Positions 23,326-33,243 are shown, numbered from the stretch's first letter. The stretch: DNA of 64,000 nt from Beijerinckiaceae bacterium (GCA_947453155.1 CANGFE010000001.1:1-64000), one strand, 5' to 3'. Notes: a model not told the origin generated them from the letters alone. Numbers and translations are program-made.

Positions 23326-24693
23326 ATGTTGAGTGACATTCTCATCGTCGATGATGAAGCCGATATTCGCGAAGGCGTGTCGGGCATTCTGTCAGACGAG
23401 GGCCATTCGACCCGCACTGCGCGCAATTCGGATGAGGCTTTGGCTGCGATTGAATCGCGCCGTCCTCATCTGGTGTTTCTCGATATTTGGTTGCAGGGCT
23501 CGCGTCTGGATGGCTTGCAGATTTTGCAAGTGATCAAAGAGCAGCATCCAACTTTGCCGGTCGTCATGATTTCGGGGCACGGCAATATCGAAACTGCCGT
23601 CTCAGCCATTAAGCTTGGCGCCTATGATTTTATCGAAAAACCTTTCAAGGCGGATCGCTTGGTGCTGGTGGCCGACCGCGCGCTCGAAGCCTCGCGTCTC
23701 AAGCGCGAATTGACAGATTTGAAAGTGCGGGCAGGGGCAGGCAATCGCATCATCGGCAAATCAACTGCCATCAACCAATTGCGTGGCGTGATTGAACGCG
23801 TGGCACCGGCAAATTCGCGTATTCTTATTGCTGGCGCGCCGGGTGTCGGCAAGGAATTGGTGGCGCGCTCAATCCATGAATCATCCACTCGCGCGGCGGG
23901 CCCCTTTGTCGTTTTGAATGCGGCAACCATCACGCCAGAGAATATGGAAATTGAACTCTTCGGCACCGAAGGTGGTGAGGGTCGCTTACGAAAAGTGGGT
24001 GCGCTCGAAGAAGCGCATGGCGGGACGCTTTATCTCGATGAAGTTGCCGACATGCCGAAGGAAACGCAGAGCAAGATTTTGCGTGTGCTGGTGGATCAGA
24101 ACTTTCAGCGTGCGGGTGGTGCAACCCGCGTCCATGTCGATGTGCGCATTATCTCCTCGACAGCGCGGGACTTGCAGGGCGCCATAGCGGCGGGATCGTT
24201 CCGGGAAGACCTGTTTCATCGCCTGTCAGTTGTGCCAATCCGCGTTCCCTCGCTTGCAGAACGCCGCGAAGACATCACCGAACTCGTCGGTTATTTCATG
24301 GAACAGCTGTCGCAAACGACCGGCATGCCGCAGCGCATCATCGGAGATGATGCCATGGCCGTTCTGCAATCCCATGATTGGCCGGGCAATATCCGTCAGC
24401 TGCGCAATAATATTGAGCGGCTGATGATCCTCAGCGCGGGGGACCCGGAAGCGGTCATCACTTCTGATATGTTGCCCTCTGAGATTGGGACTATGGTGCC
24501 CAATACCCCAAATGGGTCGGGCGGGGAAAAGCTCATGAGCCTCCCCCTGCGCGAGGCCCGCGAGGTCTTTGAACGGGAGTATCTCGTTGCCCAGATTAGC
24601 CGTTTCGGGGGCAATATCTCCCGGACGGCAGAGTTTATCGGGATGGAGCGCTCGGCCCTTCACCGGAAGTTGAAGTCACTATCGATCGATTAA
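23326..24693 (+). CDS. ntrX: Response regulator NtrX, AAA+ type without a GAFTGA loop
   Basis: Partner of NtrY. The 455-residue protein has a receiver domain with the Asp in LVFLDIWLQ near residue 53, an AAA+ domain with GAPGVGKE near 172 and LYLDEVADMP near 235, and a C-terminal Fis-like helix-turn-helix (NISRTAEFIGMERSALHRK). The GAFTGA loop that contacts sigma-54 is absent: after ELFGTE the chain reads GGEGRLRKVG. This loss is known for alphaproteobacterial NtrX and suggests it does not work as a sigma-54 activator. It is translated just behind ntrY. Confidence 0.95.
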   Translation: MLSDILIVDDEADIREGVSGILSDEGHSTRTARNSDEALAAIESRRPHLVFLDIWLQGSRLDGLQILQVIKEQHPTLPVVMISGHGNIETAVSAIKLGAYDFIEKPFKADRLVLVADRALEASRLKRELTDLKVRAGAGNRIIGKSTAINQLRGVIERVAPANSRILIAGAPGVGKELVARSIHESSTRAAGPFVVLNAATITPENMEIELFGTEGGEGRLRKVGALEEAHGGTLYLDEVADMPKETQSKILRVLVDQNFQRAGGATRVHVDVRIISSTARDLQGAIAAGSFREDLFHRLSVVPIRVPSLAERREDITELVGYFMEQLSQTTGMPQRIIGDDAMAVLQSHDWPGNIRQLRNNIERLMILSAGDPEAVITSDMLPSEIGTMVPNTPNGSGGEKLMSLPLREAREVFEREYLVAQISRFGGNISRTAEFIGMERSALHRKLKSLSID

Positions 24694-24822
24694 AGGGGCA
24701 CACCTTAGCCGAAAGCCTTAGTTCTGAGATGAACTTTACCTTGCGGGGCGCAAGTACCTTCCGCTAGATTCAAGTTTCCTGAACCCGGCGATAGCTCGGG
24801 ATGGACTGAAAGAGAAAAAAAG

Positions 24823-25071
24823 ATGGCTGCTGAACGCACCCAAAATTTGCAGGACACGTTCCTGAACTTCGTACGCAAGAACAAAGTCCCGCTCACGATC
24901 TTTCTCGTGAACGGAGTGAAGCTTCAAGGCGTTGTGACTTGGTTCGATAATTTTTGCGTCCTTCTGCGTCGCGATGGGCATTCACAGCTCGTCTATAAGC
25001 ACGCAATCTCGACGATCATGCCTGGACATCCGATCCAAATGTTCGAGGCTGATGATAGCGTCGAGAAGTAA
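24823..25071 (+). CDS. hfq: RNA chaperone Hfq
   Basis: Hexameric Sm-fold protein that pairs small RNAs with mRNAs. The 82-residue product has the Sm1 region ([20 protein letters not shown]) and the conserved Sm2 [10 protein letters not shown] motif near residues 59-68; [10 protein letters not shown] and WFDNF are also typical. It has the short C-terminal tail usual for alphaproteobacteria. The gene sits between ntrX and hflX, the standard order in the class. The 129 bases before it should hold its promoter. Confidence 0.98.
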   Translation: MAAERTQNLQDTFLNFVRKNKVPLTIFLVNGVKLQGVVTWFDNFCVLLRRDGHSQLVYKHAISTIMPGHPIQMFEADDSVEK

Positions 25072-25104
25072 TGCTGGCGGGGGCGCACCTGCGAGGTTGC
25101 CCCT

Positions 25105-26490
25105 GTGAGCCCATTGGAAATCGGCAAACCGATTATTGAGCCTGAAAAGGCGCTTGCTCAAGCCACACGTGCGTTGATCGTCGGACCTTATCTGACGGAT
25201 CGCGCGGCGTTGAAGCTCGAGCGTGCGTCGACGCGCGGCCCTGACGCCCGCCTCGAAGAGGCTGCGGGTCTTGCGCTTGCCATTGATCTCGACGTGATCG
25301 GGCATGAGCTGGCCATGCTGAGCCAGATCCGGCCCGCGACTTTTCTCGGCAAGGGAAAGGTTGATGAGATTGCTGAACAGGTGAAGCACGACGAGATCGG
25401 TCTCGTCATGATGGATTGCGCGCTCTCACCTGTGCAGCAGCGTAATCTGGAAAAAGCATTCGGCGCCAAAGTGATTGATCGCACCGGATTGATCTTGGAA
25501 ATTTTCGGGCGTCGCGCGCGCACGCGCGAAGGCGCCTTGCAAGTCGAACTGGCGCATTTGAACTATCAGAAATCGCGTCTTGTGCGGTCTTGGACCCATT
25601 TGGAACGTCAGCGCGGCGGCTTTGGCTTTTTGGGTGGTCCTGGTGAGACGCAAATCGAAACAGATCGCCGGCTTATTCAAGAGCGCATGACGCGCATTGA
25701 GCGTGATCTCGAGGCGGTCAAGAAAACACGCGGTCTGCATCGTAAGAGCCGGCAAGATGTGCCTTTCCCGGTTGTCGCTCTCGTTGGCTATACAAATGCG
25801 GGTAAGTCCACCTTGTTCAATCGCCTGACGCGCGCAGAAGTGCTCGCCGAAGACATGCTTTTTGCAACACTTGATCCCACATTACGCGGGCTGCGCTTGC
25901 CGCATGGTGCGCGGATTATGTTGTCGGATACAGTCGGCTTCATTTCCGATTTGCCGACCATGCTGGTGTCAGCTTTCCGCGCGACGCTCGAAGAAGTGAT
26001 TTCAGCCGATGTCATTTTGCATGTGCGTGACATTTCGCATGAGGATACGCAGGCTCAATCATCGGATGTGGAAGCCATCCTTGCTGATCTCGGCATCAAG
26101 CCGGAAGATCACGACCGCATTATCGAAGTTTGGAACAAACTGGATCTGCTCGATGAGCATGCGCGCGAGGCTGTTCTGGATGCGGCCGACAAGCGCCGTG
26201 CGGAAGAGCGTCCTTATGTTGTCTCAGCTCTGACAGGGCAGGGTACAGACCTGCTTTTGGCGGGCATTGAAGACAAGCTCGCGCGTGGCCGCGCCCGTTT
26301 CTTCGTGACGGTTGGCCCGACTGACGGGCCGGGCCTGCATTGGCTTTATGAGAATGGCGAAGTCTTGAAACGAGTCGCGTGTGAAGATGGCTCGCTTGCA
26401 ATCACCATCCGTCTGGCGCCTGAAAAAATTGAACGCTTCACTCAGCGCTTTCCTAATGTCGAGCGGGAAGAAGACGAGCGCCTGTTTTAA
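25105..26490 (+). CDS. hflX: GTPase HflX
   Basis: Ribosome-associated GTPase that splits stalled 70S ribosomes after stress. The 461-residue protein starts at GTG 25105 with GAGG nine bases upstream. The N-terminal HflX domain and a coiled-coil linker (RRLIQERMTRIERDLEAVKK, about 193-212) precede the G domain. P-loop GYTNAGKST is near residue 229, DTVGFISDLP near 274 and NKLD near 345. It lies 33 bases after hfq, probably co-transcribed, and its end overlaps the convergent mazG by four bases. Confidence 0.96.
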   Translation: MSPLEIGKPIIEPEKALAQATRALIVGPYLTDRAALKLERASTRGPDARLEEAAGLALAIDLDVIGHELAMLSQIRPATFLGKGKVDEIAEQVKHDEIGLVMMDCALSPVQQRNLEKAFGAKVIDRTGLILEIFGRRARTREGALQVELAHLNYQKSRLVRSWTHLERQRGGFGFLGGPGETQIETDRRLIQERMTRIERDLEAVKKTRGLHRKSRQDVPFPVVALVGYTNAGKSTLFNRLTRAEVLAEDMLFATLDPTLRGLRLPHGARIMLSDTVGFISDLPTMLVSAFRATLEEVISADVILHVRDISHEDTQAQSSDVEAILADLGIKPEDHDRIIEVWNKLDLLDEHAREAVLDAADKRRAEERPYVVSALTGQGTDLLLAGIEDKLARGRARFFVTVGPTDGPGLHWLYENGEVLKRVACEDGSLAITIRLAPEKIERFTQRFPNVEREEDERLF

Positions 26491-27296
26491 GCCTTCGTCT
26501 TGGCCTCATTCCACAGCGCATCCATTTGTTCGAGACCAGCGTCTTTTAACGCCACGCCACGCTCTGCGAGTGACTTTTCAATATAGGCAAAGCGCTTTTC
26601 AAATTTTGTATTCGTGCCGCGCAGGGCATCTTCCGGGTCAGCATCGACATGGCGAGCAAGATTGGCCACGGCAAAGAGAAGATCACCGATCTCTTCGCGC
26701 ACATGCGCATCATCGCCTGAGGCGATGGCTTCCTCGCATTCGGCCATTTCTTCTTTGATCTTCGCCAGTACAAGGCGCGCATCATTCCAGTCGAAGCCGA
26801 CGGTGGATGCTTTAGCTTGCAGTTTGACCGCGCGGCTCAGAGCAGGGAGTGCACGTGGGACATCGGCCAGCAGGCCCTTGTGTTGTTCGGCGCCGCCGCG
26901 GCGCGCTGCGCGTTCGGCTTTTTCTTCGGCCTTGATTTTGGCCCAAATGCCTTTGACTTCATCTGGTGTGAGATCAGTTGTGTCGCCAAACACATGCGGG
27001 TGGCGGCGGATCATTTTGCGCGTAATCGCTTCCACCACGTCGGGGAAGGCAAACAGGCCTTGCTCTTCGGCCATGCGCGCGTGAAAGACGACTTGCAGAA
27101 GAAGATCGCCCAGCTCATCCGTCAGATCAGCAAAATCTGCGCGTTCAATCGCGTCAGCGACCTCATAGGCCTCTTCAATCGTATAGGGCGCAATGGATGC
27201 AAAATTCTGTTCGAGATCCCAGGGGCAGCCAGACACAGGCGTGCGCAGCGCGGCCATGATTTCGATGAGGCGCGAAATATCGCGAGCGGGTTTCAT
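26487..27296 (-). CDS. mazG: Nucleoside triphosphate pyrophosphohydrolase MazG
   Basis: Hydrolyses NTPs to NMP and pyrophosphate, a house-cleaning enzyme. The 269-residue protein is the two-domain type. The first MazG domain (about 10-120) has CPWDLEQ near residue 24 and the metal-binding ELGDLLLQVVFHA helix near residue 62. The second (about 150-255) has the parallel EEIGDLLFAVANLARH helix near 200. It ends inside hflX from the opposite strand. Two terminator hairpins lie between it and the upstream cold-shock gene. Confidence 0.95.
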   Translation of the reverse strand: MKPARDISRLIEIMAALRTPVSGCPWDLEQNFASIAPYTIEEAYEVADAIERADFADLTDELGDLLLQVVFHARMAEEQGLFAFPDVVEAITRKMIRRHPHVFGDTTDLTPDEVKGIWAKIKAEEKAERAARRGGAEQHKGLLADVPRALPALSRAVKLQAKASTVGFDWNDARLVLAKIKEEMAECEEAIASGDDAHVREEIGDLLFAVANLARHVDADPEDALRGTNTKFEKRFAYIEKSLAERGVALKDAGLEQMDALWNEAKTKA

Positions 27297-27315
27297 GTGA
27301 TGTCCTGAAATGAAA

Positions 27316-27339
27316 AAGGCGCTTCAAATGAAGCGCCTT
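27316..27339 (-). terminator. Second of two tandem terminators after the cold-shock gene
   Basis: A perfect 10-base stem (27316-27325 with 27330-27339), four-base loop, runs into TTTTT on the minus strand just before mazG. It ends leftward transcription coming from the cold-shock gene. Confidence 0.8.
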
Positions 27340-27342
27340 AAA

Positions 27343-27364
27343 AGCCGGATCTTTCGATCCGGCT
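27343..27364 (-). terminator. First of two tandem terminators after the cold-shock gene
   Basis: A perfect 9-base stem (27343-27351 with 27356-27364) closed by a four-base loop (GAAA on the minus strand) is followed by TTTT on that strand. It starts 18 bases after the cold-shock stop. Confidence 0.85.
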
Positions 27365-27381
27365 CTGAATCTTGTCTGCAA

Positions 27382-28086
27382 TTAAGCGAGGTCGATCGAA
27401 ACGGCTTCACGGCCCTTCGGCGTCTCGACAACGCGCATCACAACCGCCTGGCCTTCTGGCAGGTGGGCAATGCCGCTCGGGCGCAGAATAGAAATGTGGA
27501 CGAACACATCTTTTCCGCCGTCGCTCGACGCCACAAAGCCGAAGCCCTTGGTGTCATCGAACCACTTCACCGTGCCACCCATTTCCGTCGCAGTGGACGG
27601 ATCAGGCATGCGGCGGGGAGCCGGGCCACGAGGTGCATCGAAAGAGCGCGGACGCTGTTCGACGGCTGTTGACGTGTCGACTTCGAGAACGCGCGTGACC
27701 TGCGCACCCTTCATGCCCGAACCAACGAGCACCTTGAGCTTGGCGCCCGGAGGAACCGTCTCATAGCCAGCTGATTGAAGAGCACCAATGTGCAAGAACG
27801 CATCGCCCGTGCCGTTGCCGAGTTCGACAAAGCCGAAGCCCTTGTCGCCCTTGAACCACTTCACCGTGGCGTCCACGGGGTCGCCAGACGGAGCGGGGCC
27901 AGAAGAGGGGGCGCCGCCACGTTGGGCAAAGCCACCGCCGCCGCCAAAATCGCCCATAGGCTGAGCATCAAATTGCGGAGCACCGTAGGAGCGGGACGGG
28001 CGGTTATTGCGCGGCTCGTAACCCATCGGGCCATCATCATCGAAGCCACGCTTTCTTGGGCCTCGGAAATCTTTACCTTTGCTCAT
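27382..28086 (-). CDS. Protein with two cold-shock domains
   Basis: The 234-residue product has a disordered, Gly/Arg/Pro-rich N-terminus (about 1-70) followed by two OB-fold cold-shock domains. The first (about 72-137) has VKWFKGDKGFGFVE as RNP1 and DAFLHIGAL as RNP2. The second (about 170-234) has VKWFDDTKGFGFV and DVFVHISIL. Such proteins bind single-stranded nucleic acid and melt RNA structure; twin-domain forms are known in alphaproteobacteria. A long region without a gene (28087-28617) precedes it and may contain a long leader. Two terminators follow. Confidence 0.93.
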   Translation of the reverse strand: MSKGKDFRGPRKRGFDDDGPMGYEPRNNRPSRSYGAPQFDAQPMGDFGGGGGFAQRGGAPSSGPAPSGDPVDATVKWFKGDKGFGFVELGNGTGDAFLHIGALQSAGYETVPPGAKLKVLVGSGMKGAQVTRVLEVDTSTAVEQRPRSFDAPRGPAPRRMPDPSTATEMGGTVKWFDDTKGFGFVASSDGGKDVFVHISILRPSGIAHLPEGQAVVMRVVETPKGREAVSIDLA

Positions 28087-28617
28087 GTCTACCTGCTCGT
28101 CTCCGCCAAATGGCTACCAGTCCAGTGTCCGCCTGATCAATCAAACGCAACAACCCGGTCAGGAGGTGCCCCGGACCGGTTTCGAACATTTGGCATGCGC
28201 CGAACGCTCGCTTTCTCACATGGGATGCTCGCACCGTGCATGACTGTAGCAGTATTGATGCGTCTAGGCTATGGCTTTTCAACAGGGGCAGTAAAAAAGA
28301 CTTGACGTGGGTTGTGGCTGTTCGGCGGGCGTGAATCGCCAATTCGTGGTTGTCGAGCCCCAGTTCACGATTTGCTGCGCTGCAGCTTGCTCGCCGATCA
28401 AGAGAACCACGATCAAAGCGCCACGCAATTGAGGTTGAGTGCAGAGCGAGCGCAGGTTCACGGCAGCGCTTTCGACGCACGTTTTCAAACGCTCTCGGCA
28501 ACATTTCCCCGCGGGAGAGGATGCCAAGAAACGCCCATGCATGAATCGCATAAGATGTATTATGGAACTAATAAGTAGATTGAGTAGTGAAAGCTAAATC
28601 TATGGCGTTGTTATAGA
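28087..28617. other. 531-base stretch without a supported gene
   Basis: It separates the leftward cold-shock gene from the 3' end of the leftward CorC-type gene. Several short frames are open, but none shows a family motif, signal peptide or convincing ribosome site. It probably contains the cold-shock promoter and 5' leader; an unannotated small RNA is possible but not shown by the sequence. Confidence 0.5.
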
Positions 28618-29913
28618 TCAGCCGTCCTGATCTTCTTCCGCAAGTTTGCGCGCTAGGACTTTGTCGATGCGTCGCCCATCCAAATCCACGACTTCAAAGC
28701 GCCAGCCGAGCGTCTCTATATATTCGCCTGTGGCTGGCAGATGATGCAGCTTGTCGATGATCAATCCTGCGACCGTCTCATAGTCGCGCGATCGCGGCAG
28801 ATTGATGCCAAGCTGATCAGACATTTCATCGACCGGCATCCAGCCAGCCAGCAACCATGAGCCGTCTTCACGCTGAATGGCCTCAGGCTCTGTGGCGCCC
28901 TCATCCGACTTAAAGGCACCGGCAATGGCATCCAGAATGTCAGCTGGTGTCACCAGACCTTCGAAATGGCCATACTCGTCATGGACGAGCGCCATCGGTA
29001 TGGCCGCCTCACGCAGGACGCCCAGAGCCTCCAAAGCGTCGATTTGGTCTGGAATGACCGGCGCATGCCGAATGTAGCGGCGCAAATCCACAGACTCTCC
29101 AGCCATGGTGGCTGGCAGCAATTCGCGCAGGTGGATGATGCCCAAGATATTATCGGCCGACCCTTCGCCAACTGGTAGGCGCGAATGCGTGCTTTCAGAA
29201 ATCCGCTGCCGGATGGCGTCTGGCTCATCTCCGAGGTCAATCCAGTCCACGTCCGTACGCGGCGTCATGACGGCGCGCACAGCCCGATCCCCAAGGCGCA
29301 GCACGCCTGAGATCATACGACGCTCATCAACCTCAATAATTCCGGCCGAGGTGGCTTCCTCAACCATGGTTTTAATTTCTTCTTCAGTGACAGCGCTTTG
29401 AGGCGGTTGTTTCAGGCCAAAAATGAGGAAAATCAAGTGTGAGGAGCGATCCAAAAGCCAAACAACAGGAGCTGCCAAACGTGACAGCCACAGCATGATC
29501 GGCGCAACCACGCAGGCAATGGCCTCGGGGTTACGCAAGGCTAATTGCTTGGGAACCAGCTCGCCGACGACGACCGACAAGTAGGTGATCATGCCGATCA
29601 CCAGACCATAGGCGAGAGGCTCAACCAAGGCTGGCGGGATGCGGGTGTCTTTCAACGCGATCGACAGATCAGCGCCTAAGGCAGCGCCGGAAAAGGCACC
29701 GGCCAGAATGCCGATGAGTGTGATGCCAATTTGAACGGTTGAGAGGAATTTGCCGGGATTTTCAGCCAGATCGAGGGCTGTCCGGGCACCGCGCTGCCCC
29801 GCCTCGGCCATCGTCTTGAGACGAGCCGGCCGAGAAGACACAAGGGCGAGTTCGGAAAGAGCGAAAACTCCGTTGAGCGCAATCAGGAGCGCAGCCACCA
29901 ACAATTCTAACAA
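28618..29913 (-). CDS. CorC/HlyC-family membrane protein with CNNM and CBS domains
   Basis: The 431-residue protein has an N-terminal CNNM domain with three to four membrane helices (about 1-22, 60-85, 95-120, 130-155). A cytoplasmic CBS pair follows (about 210-330; TPRTDVDWIDL and ALVHDEYGHFEGLVT are typical). A CorC_HlyC domain closes the chain (about 345-425; DYETVAGLI). Relatives take part in magnesium or cobalt efflux and resistance, although older annotation calls them haemolysins. The transported ion cannot be decided from sequence. It appears to be a single-gene unit, with a 164-base gap upstream. Confidence 0.9.
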   Translation of the reverse strand: MLELLVAALLIALNGVFALSELALVSSRPARLKTMAEAGQRGARTALDLAENPGKFLSTVQIGITLIGILAGAFSGAALGADLSIALKDTRIPPALVEPLAYGLVIGMITYLSVVVGELVPKQLALRNPEAIACVVAPIMLWLSRLAAPVVWLLDRSSHLIFLIFGLKQPPQSAVTEEEIKTMVEEATSAGIIEVDERRMISGVLRLGDRAVRAVMTPRTDVDWIDLGDEPDAIRQRISESTHSRLPVGEGSADNILGIIHLRELLPATMAGESVDLRRYIRHAPVIPDQIDALEALGVLREAAIPMALVHDEYGHFEGLVTPADILDAIAGAFKSDEGATEPEAIQREDGSWLLAGWMPVDEMSDQLGINLPRSRDYETVAGLIIDKLHHLPATGEYIETLGWRFEVVDLDGRRIDKVLARKLAEEDQDG

Positions 29914-30077
29914 GCAGGAATCAGCGACCCCTCGACGGGGTTCCCTCTGTGAAGCATGGCCATATTAGGCGGTCTGCGTCGCAAATGCGAGCGGATCAAG
30001 AGCCCAAGTCCGAAAGTTCGCTTTCGACCACATATGGCAACGTGAACCACGCCGCGTTTCAATCCGCACGAAGCTCC

Positions 30078-30872
30078 TCAGAACCTAATCTGCATCCCGT
30101 CGAAGGCTGGCTCGACGCCGGGTGGCAATTCAGAGCGTAGGCGCTCGAAATCTAGATCCGTGTGGAGATTGGTCAGGATGGCGCGTTTCGGCTTGAGCTC
30201 GCGGATCAAAGCCAGAGCTTCGTCGACCGTCAGATGGCTGGGATGGCTCGTATAGCGCAGAGCATCGACGATCCAGATATCCAGCTCCCGTAGGGCGTCA
30301 TAGCTTTCTTCCGGTACAGCATTGAGATCGGGCGTATAAGCGACATTGCCGAAACGGAAGCCCAGCGCGTCCATCTCGCCATGTTCCAGCCGGAACGGCA
30401 GCGCCTCCACTGCCCCGCCCGGCCCTTCAATTTGGCATGTCTGTCCGGCCACCAGGGGATAGGGGTCGAGCAGGGGCGGATAATTGCTGCCGACGGGCGT
30501 CTCGAAAATATAATCGAAACGGCTGCGCACAAGATCGTCCGTCGGCTGGTCCATATAGACGCCGATCCGGCGTTTCATCTTGATCACCAGCGGGCGAACA
30601 TCATCAATGCCATGAACATGGTCAGCATGAGCATGGGTCAGCAGAATGCCATCGAGCCGAGTGGATCCTTTTGCCAGCAATTGCTCGCGCAAATCTGGCG
30701 ACGTATCGACCAAGACAACCGTGCGCTCTTCGCCTGTAAAACGCTCCACTAGAATGGAGCAGCGACGGCGTCGATTTTTGGGATTTTTGGGATCACAGGC
30801 GCCCCAGTCGCCCCCCACCCGCGGAACGCCGCCGGAGGAGCCACAGCCGAGAATGGTGATCTGAAACGTCAT
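30078..30872 (-). CDS. PhnP-like metallo-beta-lactamase-fold phosphodiesterase
   Basis: The 264-residue protein opens with ITILGCGSSGGVPR and has the metal-binding THAHADHVHGIDDVR motif near residue 75, both typical of the PhnP/RNase Z-like branch that hydrolyses cyclic phosphates. Cys-rich NRRRRCSILV near residue 35 is also typical. No phosphonate (phn) genes are nearby, so it is probably a general cyclic phosphodiesterase. Its ATG overlaps the tatD stop by four bases, and it is the last gene of tmk-holB-metG-tatD, a usual alphaproteobacterial order. Confidence 0.9.
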   Translation of the reverse strand: MTFQITILGCGSSGGVPRVGGDWGACDPKNPKNRRRRCSILVERFTGEERTVVLVDTSPDLREQLLAKGSTRLDGILLTHAHADHVHGIDDVRPLVIKMKRRIGVYMDQPTDDLVRSRFDYIFETPVGSNYPPLLDPYPLVAGQTCQIEGPGGAVEALPFRLEHGEMDALGFRFGNVAYTPDLNAVPEESYDALRELDIWIVDALRYTSHPSHLTVDEALALIRELKPKRAILTNLHTDLDFERLRSELPPGVEPAFDGMQIRF

Positions 30873-31654
30873 GAGTTGAGCGGCGGCATTTTCGAAAAGA
30901 GACGAAGCGCATTCTGCGTTGTCGCGGCCGCCATGTCATCTGCGCTGATGCCTTTAACGTCCGCTAAAACGGCGGCGGTCGCGGCGACATAAGCGGGCTC
31001 ATTCCGCTTGCCCCGATATGGTACCGGCGCGAGGAATGGTGCATCGGTCTCGGTCAAAATGCGATCCAAGGGGACATCCTTGGCAATGGCGCGCAGATCT
31101 TCCGAATTTTTGAAAGTAACGACGCCGGAGAAGGACACATAGAGGCCGAGCTCTAGGCCTGTTTCAGCCAACATGCGTGAGGCGGTAAAGCAATGCAGAA
31201 GGGCTTTGAAGGCACCCTTCCCCATTTCTTCACGCAGAATTCGAGCGACATCTTCATCTGCATCCCGCGCATGAATGATAAGCGGAAGACCAGTTTCGCG
31301 CGCGGCGGCAATATGCGTGCGAAACACCCGTGCGGCGGTCGCACGCGGGGCTTTATCGTAATGGTAATCGAGACCAGCTTCACCAATGCCAATGCAACGC
31401 GGATGCGAACTCAATTGCACGAGTTGCTCGACAGATGCTTCCGGCTCTTCATGGGCCTGATGCGGATGCGTGCCGATGGTGAACCAGACATTGTCATAAG
31501 CTTCCGCAATCTCGCGATAACGATCATAGCGCGAGACAAAGGTCGAGATGGTGATCATCCGACCAATGCCAGCCGCTTTGGCACGCGCCACAACAGCATC
31601 GCGTTCTTCAGCGAAATCTGGAAAATCCAAATGGCAATGTGTGTCGATCAGCAT
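30869..31654 (-). CDS. tatD: TatD family metal-dependent hydrolase (DNase-like)
   Basis: The 261-residue amidohydrolase-fold protein has the metal-binding DTHCHLDFPDF at residues 4-14, GEAGLDYHYD near 97 with the conserved Glu, the IIHARDAD His near 130, HCFTAS near 157 and the TETDAPFLAP Asp near 208. TatD proteins are 3'-5' exonucleases or D-aminoacyl-tRNA deacylase-like enzymes and are not part of the Tat exporter. The ATG shares one base with the metG stop. Confidence 0.95.
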   Translation of the reverse strand: MLIDTHCHLDFPDFAEERDAVVARAKAAGIGRMITISTFVSRYDRYREIAEAYDNVWFTIGTHPHQAHEEPEASVEQLVQLSSHPRCIGIGEAGLDYHYDKAPRATAARVFRTHIAAARETGLPLIIHARDADEDVARILREEMGKGAFKALLHCFTASRMLAETGLELGLYVSFSGVVTFKNSEDLRAIAKDVPLDRILTETDAPFLAPVPYRGKRNEPAYVAATAAVLADVKGISADDMAAATTQNALRLFSKMPPLNS

Positions 31655-33210
31655 CAGGCTTTGGCCTCGCCTTCAGCTTCGACATAACGGGGGAAGATTG
31701 GAGCAGGTGCAGGAAGGGCTGCGCCTGACACAAGACGATTTTGTGCACCTACAAAAGTGAAAGTGCGTGCATCTGCGCCGACACCCAGGAGATCAAGCAG
31801 TTTCTCTGATGCTACCGGAATAACAGGCTGAGCCATCAGAGCAAGATTGCGCAAAACTTCAGCCGTAACGTAGAGAATAGTCTCCATGCGTGCAGGATCA
31901 GACTTGCGCTTGATCCAAGGCTCTTCGCTCGCAAAATAGCGATTGGCTTCCGCCACGACAGACCAGATCTCCGCGAGCATTGTATGCAGCGCGTAATCCT
32001 GCATGGCCGCACGCGCCTTCTCAACTAAGGCGTCGGCTTGTGCGAGAATGGCTCTGTCCGCATCGGTGAAGTCACCATGGGATGAAACTTTCGCCTCGCA
32101 ATTCTTATTGATCATCGACAACGAACGCTGCGCCAAATTGCCAATGTCATTTGCAAGGTCGGCATTGATGCGATTGACGATGGCTTCATGCGAATAATTG
32201 CCGTCCTGACCAAAGGGCACTTCGCGCAAGAAGAAATAGCGCATCTGGTCAACGCCATAATGATCGGCCATCGTGAAAGGGTCGATCACATTGCCGACCG
32301 ACTTCGACATTTTCTCTCCACGATTGAAGAGAAAACCATGGACGACGATTTGCTTGGGCAGCGGAAGATCGGCTGACATCAAGAAAGCTGGCCAAAAGAT
32401 CGCGTGGAAGCGCGTAATGTCTTTGCCAATTACATGCGCATCGCAAGGCCAATATTTGCTGCGCGATCCGGAGAGATCCGGGAAACCCGTCGCTGTGATG
32501 TAATTGGTCAGCGCGTCGACCCAGACATACATGACATGTTTGGGATCATTGGGAACCTGAATACCCCAATCAAATGTCGTGCGGCTGATGGAAAGATCAT
32601 TCAGTCCGCGCTTCACAAAGGCGACGATCTCGTTCTTGTATTTGTCCGGCGTAATGAAATGCGGATTGGCTTCGTAATGAGCAAGAAGCTTGTCGCCATA
32701 GGCTGAGAGTTTGAAGAAATAGCTTTCTTCTTTGACCCATTCGACGGGTGTGCCGGTTGGCGCAAAACGCTGGCCATCGCGCTCGGTCAGTTCGCTTTCA
32801 TCGTAATAGGCTTCATCGCGAACTGAATACCAGCCTTCATATTTGTCGAGATAAATATCGCCCTTGGCGAGCATGCGGTTCCAGATTTCCTGGACCGACT
32901 TTTTGTGCCGCTCTTGTGTTGTGCGCACGATATCGTCGGCGCGCGCATTAAGCTTTTCGCCCATGGCTTCAAATTGCGCGGCTGTGCGATCTGCCAAAGC
33001 CTGCGGCGTGATGCCTTCACGCGCCGCGGTCTGCTGCATCTTCAAACCATGCTCATCCATGCCGGTGACGAAGAGCACGTCTTTTCCATCAAGACGATGA
33101 AAGCGGGCAATAGCATCGGTCGCGATACGCTCATAGGCGTGTCCGATATGGGGCGCACCATTGGCGTAGGGAATCGCGGTCGTGATGTAAAACGTCTGGC
33201 GCGCGGCCAT
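31654..33210 (-). CDS. metG: Methionyl-tRNA synthetase
   Basis: Charges tRNA-Met. The 518-residue class I synthetase has the HIGH motif in [11 protein letters not shown] near residue 21, the KMSKS motif in [10 protein letters not shown] near residue 300, and the anticodon-binding helical domain after about 380. It lacks the C-terminal tRNA-binding domain found in longer MetG proteins, as is usual for this ~515-residue form. It shares one base with tatD and lies 33 bases after holB. Confidence 0.97.
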   Translation of the reverse strand: MAARQTFYITTAIPYANGAPHIGHAYERIATDAIARFHRLDGKDVLFVTGMDEHGLKMQQTAAREGITPQALADRTAAQFEAMGEKLNARADDIVRTTQERHKKSVQEIWNRMLAKGDIYLDKYEGWYSVRDEAYYDESELTERDGQRFAPTGTPVEWVKEESYFFKLSAYGDKLLAHYEANPHFITPDKYKNEIVAFVKRGLNDLSISRTTFDWGIQVPNDPKHVMYVWVDALTNYITATGFPDLSGSRSKYWPCDAHVIGKDITRFHAIFWPAFLMSADLPLPKQIVVHGFLFNRGEKMSKSVGNVIDPFTMADHYGVDQMRYFFLREVPFGQDGNYSHEAIVNRINADLANDIGNLAQRSLSMINKNCEAKVSSHGDFTDADRAILAQADALVEKARAAMQDYALHTMLAEIWSVVAEANRYFASEEPWIKRKSDPARMETILYVTAEVLRNLALMAQPVIPVASEKLLDLLGVGADARTFTFVGAQNRLVSGAALPAPAPIFPRYVEAEGEAKA

Positions 33211-33243
33211 CTCAAAATCCCTGTCGAACCCAGTTAGCGCGAC

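Noticed and set aside
27316-27364. Two adjacent short palindromes that could suggest a repeat array
   Set aside because: The stems differ in sequence and each has a T tract on the minus strand, so they are tandem terminators. No CRISPR array is present in the window.
28312-28578. Short frames on both strands in the gap before the cold-shock gene
   Set aside because: No ribosome site, motif or typical codon pattern supports any of them.
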